Assembly (NCBI RefSeq): GCF_000711195.1
Contig: NZ_JOMR01000001.1
Coordinates: 124,001 to 188,000, forward strand
Direction of reading: 5' to 3'
Origin: Thiomicrospira pelophila DSM 1534
Lineage (GTDB): Bacteria; Pseudomonadota; Gammaproteobacteria; Thiomicrospirales; Thiomicrospiraceae
DNA: 64,000 bases
Positions within the stretch are counted from its first letter, which is position 1. Each line of letters opens with the position of its first letter. A program made the position numbers and the translations under genes. The notes beneath the pieces were generated by a model. That model was not told the DNA's origin, ran no database searches, and saw only the letters and a program-made list of their open reading frames with translations. Positions 1 through 7,288 of the stretch are shown in pieces.

Positions 1-661
1 ATGCGCCGGCGGTTACTTGAGCTTTTTCGCAATAAATGAAATCGACATTTTTCATCATCTGATCAGCTTGGCCTTTATCAACCAGTTTTTGAGCTTTATT
101 CAATACGCTACTAAGCGGCTTATCATATTTTTTCTGATAATCTTCTGGTGATTGTTGCTCAGAGGTGGCTGGAGCAATCAACACTACTTTATCAATTTGA
201 GCACGATCATGTTCGGCCGCAAACCAAGCGATTTGATTCCCGCCACGTGAATGTCCCATTAAGGTAACTTTATTTGCACCTTGTTTTTTCAACCAATCTA
301 ACCAAATCGCGACTTCATCCAACGCGTCGGTATGTTTGTGGGTGTGGGGAACATTACAATCGTACTCACCCTGACGATCATTCAAACCTAAAGATAAGTT
401 GATCGATAAAGAACTCACGCCGTGCAGAGCTAAATTGTCTTGCAAGATGGTATAAGTGGAGCGACCTTTATGCGTTAAGGTGCCATGCAACAAAAGCACA
501 AACTCGTCCGCATAGTTTTTACCTTCTGCCATCACTAAGTTGGCATTCAGCGTTTGGCCTTGATGAGTTTGTTTGACCTCTTCCGCTTGCACCAGGCCTA
601 CAAATGCAAACGCGGCCGTAAGCAAACCGATCAAAGCCGATTTATTGATTAAACTTTTCAT
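1..661 (-). CDS. Secreted alpha/beta hydrolase, 3' end cut by window edge
   Basis: I translated this from the reverse strand. It starts at the ATG at 659-661 behind a strong GGAGGAG ribosome site and runs off the window at base 1, so the C-terminus is missing. The first ~26 residues form a signal peptide ending near VQA-E, which places the enzyme in the periplasm. An LLLHGT oxyanion-type strand and the nucleophile elbow GHSRGG mark the alpha/beta hydrolase fold, with Ser as the expected nucleophile. The substrate is unknown. It lies downstream of the MFS gene on the same strand with a ~114-base gap, so the two may be co-transcribed and share the operators upstream. The partner genes suggest a sulfur-stress context, but that is inference. 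Confidence 0.8.
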   Translation of the reverse strand, partial: MKSLINKSALIGLLTAAFAFVGLVQAEEVKQTHQGQTLNANLVMAEGKNYADEFVLLLHGTLTHKGRSTYTILQDNLALHGVSSLSINLSLGLNDRQGEYDCNVPHTHKHTDALDEVAIWLDWLKKQGANKVTLMGHSRGGNQIAWFAAEHDRAQIDKVVLIAPATSEQQSPEDYQKKYDKPLSSVLNKAQKLVDKGQADQMMKNVDFIYCEKAQVTAGA

Positions 662-775
662 TTTCTCCTCCTATCAGAGATGGTCTTATTGATTTCAACT
701 TATATACTCCCCTACTTGATGAGAGAGGGGCAAACCATTTATCAAAAAACTTCTGCCTTCGGGTTTCGGTGGTGA

Positions 776-2029
776 TTAATTTTTAACGTTCGGTTTCAAC
801 GCCAACCATACCCACAGCCCAGATAGAAACATCATTATGGCGACAAAATAAAACGGCCAAACCACAGACTCAGTATAAAAGGCCAACAAGCCCATTAAGA
901 AGGCACCGGCGGCATAACCAAAGTCACGCCAGAAACGATAAATGCCTAAAACACTGGCGCGCTGATTAGGCACACTCGTGTCGGCGACGGCCGCGCCCAA
1001 AGTTGGGTACAGCATCGCCATACCAAAGCCCATGATCGCGGCTAAAATTGACCAAGACCAAACCGTATCGACTAATACAAAAGTAAAACTGGTGATGGCA
1101 CATAACCAGAAGCCCCACACAATTAAGCCTCTGCGTCCCCAACGATCCGACAAGGGCCCAGTGATAAGTTGTGACCCGCCCCAAACTACACCATAAATGG
1201 CAATGATCGCGCTGGCTTGCACCAAACTTTGGGCTTGGCTGATAAGATATACTGGCATAAAAATCCACACTAGTGCATCAATAAATTTTTCGACCAGACC
1301 GGCTTGATTTAATGCAACCAACTGAGGTTGCTTAAAGGTGGCATAACCAAACATTTGCCCAAGACTTGGTTTCGCACCATCCTCGCCATTCGCCTGGCGA
1401 TGATGATGTTGATGCAGGTCTGACCAGGCACGCGTATCAACCACCTTCCAAATCGCGAGCACTAAGCCCAGACCAATGACCACTAAGCCAAAACCTAAGA
1501 TGGCTTCGCGTGCGCCATAAAGTTCCGCCAAATATGCAGTTAACCAGCCGGCAACGCCCACCGCGGCATAACCTGAAAACTCATTAAAGCCGTTAATTAA
1601 GCCTTTCTGATTGGCTTTGGCTAGGTCTAATTTACTGTTCAAAGCCATCGACCAACATAAACCTTGGTTTAAACCTAAAAACACCATTGCCCACACAATC
1701 CAGTACCAATCTTGCGCAAAGTAAATTAAAAATGGCACGGGTATCGCGAGCAACCAACCCGCTACTAATAAAGAACGCCGCCCCCAGCGATCACTTAAAT
1801 GACCCGCCAATAAATTCATAGTGGCTTTCACCAAACCAAATACCACCACAAACATTACCAAGCTCATAAAAGCTTGGGCCGCTAAACCAAACTCGGTTTC
1901 CGCCAGGCCTGGTACCACGGTGCGAGTCATTCCCAAAGCCAAGCCAACTAAAAACACCTGGATCAGCTGCTGTATAATTTGGTTTAAATTGGCTTTGATA
2001 CCGTGTTCGACTGACTGATTGTTCTGCAC
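776..2029 (-). CDS. MFS transporter
   Basis: This is a 417-residue major facilitator superfamily carrier with about twelve hydrophobic segments. The conserved cytoplasmic loop motif occurs in both halves, as GHLSDRWGRR (residues 76-85) and GPLSDRWGRR in the second half, which is diagnostic of the family. The central loop carries a histidine cluster, HQHHH (206-210), which could bind metal or simply be a linker. The substrate cannot be read from sequence. It is transcribed divergently from the metallo-hydrolase/YeeE/ArsR-rhodanese operon, with three ATTCAAC-type inverted repeats between them. The nearest repeat starts 20 bases upstream of its start codon, so it is probably controlled by the same repressor. 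Export or import of a sulfur compound is plausible but unproven. Confidence 0.85.
   Translation of the reverse strand: MQNNQSVEHGIKANLNQIIQQLIQVFLVGLALGMTRTVVPGLAETEFGLAAQAFMSLVMFVVVFGLVKATMNLLAGHLSDRWGRRSLLVAGWLLAIPVPFLIYFAQDWYWIVWAMVFLGLNQGLCWSMALNSKLDLAKANQKGLINGFNEFSGYAAVGVAGWLTAYLAELYGAREAILGFGLVVIGLGLVLAIWKVVDTRAWSDLHQHHHRQANGEDGAKPSLGQMFGYATFKQPQLVALNQAGLVEKFIDALVWIFMPVYLISQAQSLVQASAIIAIYGVVWGGSQLITGPLSDRWGRRGLIVWGFWLCAITSFTFVLVDTVWSWSILAAIMGFGMAMLYPTLGAAVADTSVPNQRASVLGIYRFWRDFGYAAGAFLMGLLAFYTESVVWPFYFVAIMMFLSGLWVWLALKPNVKN
1902..1913. repeat. Iterated palindrome, core CCAGGCCTGG
   Basis: The 10-base core is intact and the first outer base is G instead of A. It lies inside the MFS gene and encodes Pro-Gly-Leu (residues 40-42). 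Confidence 0.85.
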
Positions 2030-2048
2030 TGTAAACCCCCTTTGATTT

Positions 2049-2068
2049 ATTCAACTATCTGGTTGAAT
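2049..2068. promoter_or_regulatory. Operator 1 of the sulfur-stress divergent promoter
   Basis: This is a perfect inverted repeat, ATTCAAC-N6-GTTGAAT, lying 20 bases upstream of the MFS start. The arm sequence and 6-base spacer recur at 2149 and 2195. The shape fits the dimeric ArsR-family repressor encoded at 4280-4927; the assignment is inferred. Confidence 0.65.
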
Positions 2069-2148
2069 ATTAGTGGGTTCATTTCAAATTTGCAATCTAA
2101 TTGGTCAAAATCTCACCTCGTAACTTTTTTGGCTAGCCTAAATAAATT

Positions 2149-2168
2149 AATCAACCGGCAGGTTGAAT
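2149..2168. promoter_or_regulatory. Operator 2 of the sulfur-stress divergent promoter
   Basis: The arms are AATCAAC and GTTGAAT with a 6-base spacer. The inner TCAACC/GGTTGA is perfect and one outer base deviates from the other two sites. It lies exactly 100 bases from operator 1 and 46 bases from operator 3. Confidence 0.6.
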
Positions 2169-2190
2169 CAGAAGCCTGAACCCGATATAG

Positions 2191-2218
2191 TTCCATTCAA
2201 CTAAATGGTTGAATGGAA
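2191..2218. promoter_or_regulatory. Operator 3 of the sulfur-stress divergent promoter
   Basis: This is the strongest of the three repeats. ATTCAAC (2195-2201) and GTTGAAT (2208-2214) are flanked by TTCC and GGAA, giving 11-base perfect arms around a 6-base spacer. It lies 75 bases upstream of the metallo-hydrolase start, where a bound repressor would be expected to block the promoter. Confidence 0.65.
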
Positions 2219-2235
2219 CTAATGACAATAAACAA

Positions 2236-2247
2236 ACCAGGCCTGGT
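2236..2247. repeat. Iterated palindrome ACCAGGCCTGGT (intergenic)
   Basis: An exact 12-mer in the 5' leader of the metallo-hydrolase operon, between operator 3 and the ribosome binding site. Confidence 0.9.
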
Positions 2248-2292
2248 TGTTCGTACCTAGGCCTCAAAATCAGGTTTAAAAGGAGATATGCA

Positions 2293-3027
2293 ATGTTTTT
2301 ATTTCAACACACACCGGATTCTGAACCGGGTTCTTTATCTTATATGCTAGGTTGTGTCGGTCAGGGGTTAGCGATTGCGGTAGATGTGCATCAGGATGAA
2401 GTTGAATTGTATTTAGAAAAGGCGGCGCAAAAAGGCGTCAAAATCGCTTATGTGGTGGATACACATGTACACGCCGATCACTACACGGGCGGTGCAGAAT
2501 TGGCGAAACGTGCCGGTGGTGAATATTGTTTACATCAAGATTCACCCGCTCAGTGCGACTTTACCCCGCTGGCTGAAAATCAAGTGATTGAAGCCGGTAA
2601 TGTGCATGCTCAAGTTTTGTATACGCCAGGGCATACTGAAGATAGCATCAGCTTATTGGTAACCGATAAATCGCGCTGTGATGAAGCTTGGTTTGTCATC
2701 ACCGGCCACACATTATTTGTAGGTAGCGTAGGTCGTCCAGATTTACGTGGTCGTGAAGTCGAAATGGCGAATAAATTGTATGACTCAATTCAGTACAAGC
2801 TATTAAATTTACCAGACTATATGGAAATCCTTCCCGGTGCGCAAGCGGGGAGCGTTTGTGGCGCAGGCATTAGCGGTAAAGCCGTCTCTACGATTGGATT
2901 TGAGAAGCGTTACAATCCAAGCTTACACCTTGATAAAGCTCAATTTGTTGAACAACTCACTAGCACTATCCTGCCTTATCCAGAAGATATGCAAAAAATT
3001 ATCGGTTTTAATGTTAAACCTTTATAA
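2293..3027 (+). CDS. MBL-fold persulfide dioxygenase-like metallo-hydrolase
   Basis: The start is placed at ATG 2293, just after AGGAG at 2281-2285; an upstream in-frame ATG at 2209 would put the third operator inside the gene. The 244-residue product has the metallo-beta-lactamase signature THVHADH (H58, H60, D62, H63) and TPGHT (H114). It ends with the AGSVCGAG and STIGFEKR segments typical of ETHE1/Blh relatives found beside rhodaneses and ArsR regulators. In ETHE1 persulfide dioxygenases the third metal ligand is the Asp of TGD; here the matching segment reads TGHTLFVG, with His139. The likely role is oxidation of glutathione persulfide to sulfite in the cytoplasm. Family membership is firm, but the exact reaction is inferred. 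Confidence 0.85.
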   Translation: MFLFQHTPDSEPGSLSYMLGCVGQGLAIAVDVHQDEVELYLEKAAQKGVKIAYVVDTHVHADHYTGGAELAKRAGGEYCLHQDSPAQCDFTPLAENQVIEAGNVHAQVLYTPGHTEDSISLLVTDKSRCDEAWFVITGHTLFVGSVGRPDLRGREVEMANKLYDSIQYKLLNLPDYMEILPGAQAGSVCGAGISGKAVSTIGFEKRYNPSLHLDKAQFVEQLTSTILPYPEDMQKIIGFNVKPL

Positions 3028-3106
3028 TCACCGGCATCATAATCGGTAGATCGCTCAATCTAGCGACTTATAACAAAAATAAAACCAAAGCCGGGAGCAA
3101 CGGAAC

Positions 3107-4228
3107 ATGAACGAGATTCCAAATCTTTTTATTAATTATTATGTGCTGGCCTTTGCGCTGGCCTTTATTTTAGGCCTAGTTGGACAACGCAGTTCATTTT
3201 GTGCGGTCGGGGGTTTAAGAGACCGCATTACCCTAGGTAATGGTACACGTCTTTGGACATTTATAGCGGCGATGGGGGTCGGCATTATTGCTTCCGGTAG
3301 CCTGGAATGGCTAAATGTGATGAACCTTTCAGACAGTCGACCACCTTATCGCACGGCGGATTTTGCTTGGGGACGTTATATTGTTGGCGGCTTTATTTTC
3401 GGTTTAGGCATGGTTTTGGCCACCGGCTGCGGTATGCGTAATACCGTTAAAATGGGACAGGGTAGTTACAAATCACTTTGGTTGGTCGCCGTCATGTCTG
3501 TTATGGCCTATATTATGACCCGTACCTCGTTTTATGGCGAATGGATAATGCCGATTTTTGCCCCCTTAACCGTTCACCTTGACTATGCCGGCTCGCAAGA
3601 CTTAGCCAGCTTAATCTTTGGTGCAGGTAGCCAACATATTGATCTAGCTTTACTGGTTTTAAGTTGGATGATCGGCTTAAGTTTGCTGTATTTTGCCTTT
3701 AGAAATCCCGAATTCCGCCGCCCAACGCCCATGATCAGCGCCCTAATTGTGGGCGCTATTATTGCGACGGCTTACGCTTTAACCGGCGGTCAGTTTGGCG
3801 CACAATTGATTGACGAAGCGGCCTTTATGGAAAGCCCACCCATCGGATTAGGCACGCAATCCTTTACCTTTGCGGCCCCGATGGGCGATACAGTTAACTA
3901 TTTAATGAGTCCTGCCAATGTCAGCTTGATTACATTCGGTTTGATCGCTGTGATTGGGGTGGCGCTGGGCTCTTTTGTTAGCAGCTTATTAAATCGCCAA
4001 TTTAAAGTCAGCGGTTTTGATTCGGCTAAAGATGGTGTGATTTCAAGCGTAGGCGCGTTATTCGTAGGTTTTGGTGCCGTACTGGCTATGGGATGTTCGG
4101 TTGGGCATGGCTTATCCGGTGTCGCAACCTTAGCTTTAGGCTCCTTTGTCGCGGTCGCCTCCATCACCGCTGGGGCTGTGGTAGGGATTAAATTTGAACC
4201 TATGTGGCGCAAAACTAAAGGTTGTTAA
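3107..4228 (+). CDS. YeeE/YedE family sulfur compound transporter
   Basis: This 373-residue integral membrane protein of the YeeE/YedE (DUF395, TsuA-like) family starts 14 bases after a GGGAG ribosome site begins. Conserved cysteines lie in SSFCAVGG (C32), ATGCGMRN (C108) and MGCSVGHG (C330). These match the membrane-embedded cysteines that relay thiosulfate in characterised TsuA proteins. Nine or so hydrophobic segments are visible. It follows the persulfide-dioxygenase-like gene and precedes the ArsR-rhodanese gene on the same strand, so the three form one operon. Uptake of thiosulfate or another sulfane-sulfur compound is the likely job; direction and substrate are inferred from the family. 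Confidence 0.85.
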   Translation: MNEIPNLFINYYVLAFALAFILGLVGQRSSFCAVGGLRDRITLGNGTRLWTFIAAMGVGIIASGSLEWLNVMNLSDSRPPYRTADFAWGRYIVGGFIFGLGMVLATGCGMRNTVKMGQGSYKSLWLVAVMSVMAYIMTRTSFYGEWIMPIFAPLTVHLDYAGSQDLASLIFGAGSQHIDLALLVLSWMIGLSLLYFAFRNPEFRRPTPMISALIVGAIIATAYALTGGQFGAQLIDEAAFMESPPIGLGTQSFTFAAPMGDTVNYLMSPANVSLITFGLIAVIGVALGSFVSSLLNRQFKVSGFDSAKDGVISSVGALFVGFGAVLAMGCSVGHGLSGVATLALGSFVAVASITAGAVVGIKFEPMWRKTKGC

Positions 4229-4279
4229 TCATCAATTTAAGGCTCCGTACCCTTATGACTGTTCAACAAAGTAATAAAT

Positions 4280-4927
4280 ATGACGATTAACTCTCTTAAG
4301 CTCGGTTTGTTTGAACAGCTGGCACAAGTCAGCAAGGCGTTGGGACATGCCAATCGTTTAATGATTTTAGATGTGCTGGCACAAACCCATTGCGATGTTG
4401 AAACCCTGCATAAAAAACTCGGCCTTAGCATTGCGAACGTATCCAAACACTTACAAACTCTAAAGCATGCAGGCCTGGTGACTAATGAGCGCCAAGGCCA
4501 ACACAGTGTTTATGCGTTAAGTGACGACAGCGTGTTTCGCCTAATTGTAAGTTTGCGTGACGTGGCTGAATCTCAACTAGATAGTATGCAAGCTTTATTA
4601 TTGGAGCATATACAACCCAATACCGACTATGAGCCTATTTCTCTGAAAGCCTTACGTGAGTTTAAACAGCCCTATACACTGCTGGATGTTCGCCCGGAAG
4701 ATGAATTTAAAGCTGGGCATATCCCGCACGCGATCAATATCCCGATTGAACAACTTCCACAAAAACTTAACGAACTGAAAACGGATCAAACCTTGGTTGT
4801 TTATTGTCGTGGGCCTTATTGCATGTGGTCACAAGAAGCCGTTAACGCTTTGCAAAAAAAAGGGATTAAAGCCCAGCGTTTGGCAGAAGGCTATCCTGAA
4901 TGGCAAGTAGAAAGTCACGCTTTTTAG
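4280..4927 (+). CDS. ArsR-family repressor fused to a rhodanese domain
   Basis: Residues 1-95 form a winged-helix ArsR/SmtB DNA-binding domain, with the recognition helix around LSIANVSKHLQTLKHAGLV. Residues ~115-215 form a rhodanese domain with active-site loop CRGPYC (C176, C181). The HTH half has a single cysteine (C38), near the position of one of the two redox cysteines of SqrR/BigR. The second sensor cysteine is not apparent there, so persulfide sensing might use the rhodanese C176. It closes the operon that starts at 2293 and is the obvious candidate to bind the three ATTCAAC-N6-GTTGAAT repeats upstream, which would make the system autoregulated. The domain call is strong; the sensing mechanism is inference. 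Confidence 0.88.
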   Translation: MTINSLKLGLFEQLAQVSKALGHANRLMILDVLAQTHCDVETLHKKLGLSIANVSKHLQTLKHAGLVTNERQGQHSVYALSDDSVFRLIVSLRDVAESQLDSMQALLLEHIQPNTDYEPISLKALREFKQPYTLLDVRPEDEFKAGHIPHAINIPIEQLPQKLNELKTDQTLVVYCRGPYCMWSQEAVNALQKKGIKAQRLAEGYPEWQVESHAF

Positions 4928-5099
4928 CCAAAAAAACTAGACCTCTGGTAAATGCACCTTCTGAAAACACTGTCACACTTTACCTAAGCTCAAAAAGTAT
5001 GTTTGCATTACCAAGACTATCTATATGGCTGATCTTTCATTATTAACGAATTTAAAAACTGGAAATAAACCAGCTTACTTTTAGGTGCCTCACCATTGT

Positions 5100-5789
5100 T
5101 TAAACACCAGGCCTGGTAGTTTTATGATGCTGGCGAGCTGCTCGATATAGCTGCATAAATTCGGCTTCACTCATTTCAAAATAACCCTGCATTTGTTCAC
5201 TGGCATAAGCCAAATCTTCGTGTGTAATTTCGGGTGTTTTTTCGGGTTCCGACTGGGTTTTCTTAAACACTACATAAGGGTAATGACGCCATTTAAACGG
5301 CGCGTTTAATATAACGGCCATCGCCACCAAGGTGAGCAAGCTTGGTAATAAACTAAGCCATAATAAACTCCAGCCCAGCGTTTCGACTTCAACCGTACCT
5401 AGCGCAATAAATAAAGCCGTTGCGCCACCCGGTGCGTGTCGCGCTTTAAATATCAACATAAATAACAGGGTACTGGCCACCGCAATTGGCACCGCGACCA
5501 TCGGATTAGAAAATAAACTCCAGCTGGCTAAACCGCACACGCCCGCTAGCATTTGACCCACAATGACGGCCCAAGGCTGCGCCATCGGAGCGTGAGGGGT
5601 AGAGAATAAAATGATCGCACTCGCCCCCATAGAGGCGATCACAAACCAGGCATAAATTCCATTGCTAAGCCAATCCATCATGAGCACTACCGCAATCATG
5701 GCGATAAATACGCCGCTCACCGACAAAATCATTTCGGATAAGTGACCAGATTCAAATGAAAAGGCCGATTTGAGTAATCGTTTCATCAT
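5100..5789 (-). CDS. HPP family membrane protein
   Basis: The 229-residue product starts with two adjacent ATG codons behind GAGGAAAT. It has at least four hydrophobic segments and the HPP-family blocks STPHAPMAQPWAVIVGQ and ARHAPGGATAL, in which the name-giving His-Pro-Pro reads His-Ala-Pro. About 60 hydrophilic residues follow the last membrane segment as a cytoplasmic tail. Some HPP proteins are implicated in nitrite transport into plastids and cyanobacteria, but bacterial members are mostly uncharacterised. No partner operon gene is evident; it is transcribed towards the ArsR-rhodanese gene across a 172-base gap in which I saw no gene. The last residues, TRPGV, are encoded by a copy of the iterated palindrome. 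Confidence 0.75.
   Translation of the reverse strand: MMKRLLKSAFSFESGHLSEMILSVSGVFIAMIAVVLMMDWLSNGIYAWFVIASMGASAIILFSTPHAPMAQPWAVIVGQMLAGVCGLASWSLFSNPMVAVPIAVASTLLFMLIFKARHAPGGATALFIALGTVEVETLGWSLLWLSLLPSLLTLVAMAVILNAPFKWRHYPYVVFKKTQSEPEKTPEITHEDLAYASEQMQGYFEMSEAEFMQLYRAARQHHKTTRPGV
5106..5117. repeat. Iterated palindrome ACCAGGCCTGGT
   Basis: An exact 12-mer in the HPP gene, encoding Thr-Arg-Pro-Gly two codons before the stop. It is the only copy read in this frame. Confidence 0.9.
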
Positions 5790-5961
5790 TTATTTCCTCG
5801 TTTTTTTATGAGCTCTCTTCGAAGCTTACTAGTTGATTTTTATATTTTTTTCTATCATTCATACTATCTTGCTCTTTGACAAGGTGCGTATTTTTTGCTA
5901 GGTTTATTAATGACCTAAAGTGCAAGACCATTTAATAAATTTGGGTCAAAAGGGGGTTACT

Positions 5962-6618
5962 ATGTTTTACAAATCCAGTCTTTTAGGTGCTTGCTTTGTA
6001 GCACTGACTTTTAGCCAAATGGCCTTAGCCAAAGATTTGAAGGTAAAAATCAGTCCAGAAATTAGTGAAATTAGCGTCCAACATAACGGTAAACCCGTGA
6101 CGATCAAACGCATCCAAGACCAAAAAAACACGGTGGTTGAGGATTACGCTTTAACGTCTCGTGCTTGCCCACCATTTTGTGTGCAGCCGATCGAGGTCGC
6201 CCCGGGCGTGACCACAATTGGTGAACTTGAGCTGCTTGACTTTTTACAGCGAAAATCAGACGGTGACGAATCCATATTGATCATCGACTCTCGTACCCCT
6301 GATTGGGTTGAAAAGGGCACTATTCCGAGTGCGACCAATTTACCTTGGACCAAACTCCACCCTCAATCTGACGGATATGAACCGATCGAAGTTGAAGGCA
6401 TTCTCACGTTACAATTCAACGCCACGGTAAGTGATGGCATTTGGAACTTTTCCAACGCCAAAACTCTGGTTTTTTTCTGTAATGGCCCTTGGTGTGGACA
6501 ATCTCCCACAAATATTAAAGCACTGGTTAACCTTGGTTATCCTGCCCATAAAATGTTTTGGTATCGCGGTGGCATGCAGTCCTGGCAGTCCTTAGGTTTA
6601 ACCACAGTAAAACCTTAA
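5962..6618 (+). CDS. Periplasmic rhodanese-like sulfurtransferase
   Basis: I chose ATG 5962 because it follows AGGGGG and opens a clean signal peptide of about 23 residues ending ALA-K; an upstream ATG at 5920 would spoil it. The 218-residue product carries a rhodanese domain in its C-terminal two thirds, with catalytic loop CNGPWC (C173, C178) and the conserved IDSRTPDWVEKGTIPSA entry segment. A second cysteine pair, CPPFC, precedes the domain and could form a disulfide. The secreted location suggests sulfane-sulfur transfer in the periplasm of a sulfur oxidiser, for which no partner is encoded directly beside it. It ends at a hairpin shared with the convergent nsrR gene. Confidence 0.8.
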   Translation: MFYKSSLLGACFVALTFSQMALAKDLKVKISPEISEISVQHNGKPVTIKRIQDQKNTVVEDYALTSRACPPFCVQPIEVAPGVTTIGELELLDFLQRKSDGDESILIIDSRTPDWVEKGTIPSATNLPWTKLHPQSDGYEPIEVEGILTLQFNATVSDGIWNFSNAKTLVFFCNGPWCGQSPTNIKALVNLGYPAHKMFWYRGGMQSWQSLGLTTVKP

Positions 6619-6632
6619 GTTCATCGCTTTAA

Positions 6633-6663
6633 GCATTAAGTTGGGGTTTAACCAACTTAATGC
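6633..6663. terminator. Bidirectional hairpin between rhodanese and nsrR genes
   Basis: GCATTAAGTTGG (6633-6644) pairs perfectly with CCAACTTAATGC (6652-6663) around a 7-base loop. The right arm contains the nsrR stop codon. It lies between convergent genes and lacks a long T tract. Confidence 0.6.
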
Positions 6664-7109
6664 ACCGCAACGCGTTGGGTTGAAATATCTGTAAGAAAAA
6701 TTTCGTGGCGCACTTGAGGCGTCACAATGTCACTCAAACTAAACTGGCTTAAATGCGCCAAATAACTTTCTTGTGCTTGATACAAAAAGTTTTTCAGCAC
6801 GCAGGTGTTTTCAATCAAACACACCGGCTCATGGCAATTCACTGGGCTGAGCGTCGCCTCCATTAACTCAACCACCTCTCTCAAGTTTATGTCTTCCGCT
6901 GACTTAGCCAGTTTTAAACCACCACCTTGACCTCGCACCGATTCAATTAAGCCGCTATTCGCCATTTTTTGCACAATCTTCATCACATGACTGCGCGAAA
7001 TGTCAAAACGCGTCGCAATGGTTTGAATTTGCGATAAATCTTGCGCCGGTTTAGAGGCTAAATAAATCAACACTCGAAACGCAAAATCGGTCTGTTTTGT
7101 GAGTTGCAT
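6657..7109 (-). CDS. nsrR: NsrR, nitric-oxide sensing Rrf2-family repressor
   Basis: The start is placed at 7109 (MQLTKQTDFAFRVL) behind AGGGGGACA, giving 150 residues, the usual NsrR length. An Rrf2 winged helix occupies residues 1-80. The iron-sulfur ligand cysteines C92, C97 and C103 occur in NCHEPVCLIENTC and match the 91/96/102 spacing of Escherichia coli NsrR. Nitrosylation of the cluster releases DNA in characterised homologues. The gene is divergent from the flavohaemoglobin gene, and a 23-base site with NsrR geometry lies between them. The pairing of regulator, site and hmp makes the call secure. Confidence 0.93.
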   Translation of the reverse strand: MQLTKQTDFAFRVLIYLASKPAQDLSQIQTIATRFDISRSHVMKIVQKMANSGLIESVRGQGGGLKLAKSAEDINLREVVELMEATLSPVNCHEPVCLIENTCVLKNFLYQAQESYLAHLSQFSLSDIVTPQVRHEIFLTDISTQRVAVH

Positions 7110-7184
7110 GGATTTTGTCCCCCTACCTTGATTGGTTATTATAGTTGACAAGCCACTAAACATTCAAATAATATGCACCTTTAA

Positions 7185-7207
7185 AAGATACATATTAAAT
7201 GAATCTT
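7185..7207. promoter_or_regulatory. NsrR operator upstream of hmp
   Basis: The site has two 11-base half-sites around one central base, AAGATACATAT-T-AAATGAATCTT. This is the canonical NsrR layout of AAGATGCATTT-N-AAATGCATCTT with three differences. It lies between nsrR and hmp, 82 bases upstream of the hmp start, so it could control both. Confidence 0.75.
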
Positions 7208-7288
7208 AATTATTTGAGTCGATCAACATGCCTTACTAACGGGCTTTATTACGACCCAAAACCCACAAAAATAACCAAAGAGTGCTAT

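Noticed and set aside
230-260. CACGTG-containing sequence in the hydrolase gene as another parS
   Set aside because: Only the central six to eight bases match. The flanks differ at many positions, as they also do near 12570 and 18785.
690-740. Hairpin between the MFS and hydrolase genes
   Set aside because: Only five base pairs (CCCCT/AGGGG) form, which is too weak to call a terminator.
4470-4482. CAGGCCTGG in the ArsR-rhodanese gene as a palindrome copy
   Set aside because: The first core base is G rather than C, so only nine of the ten core bases match. I did not count it.
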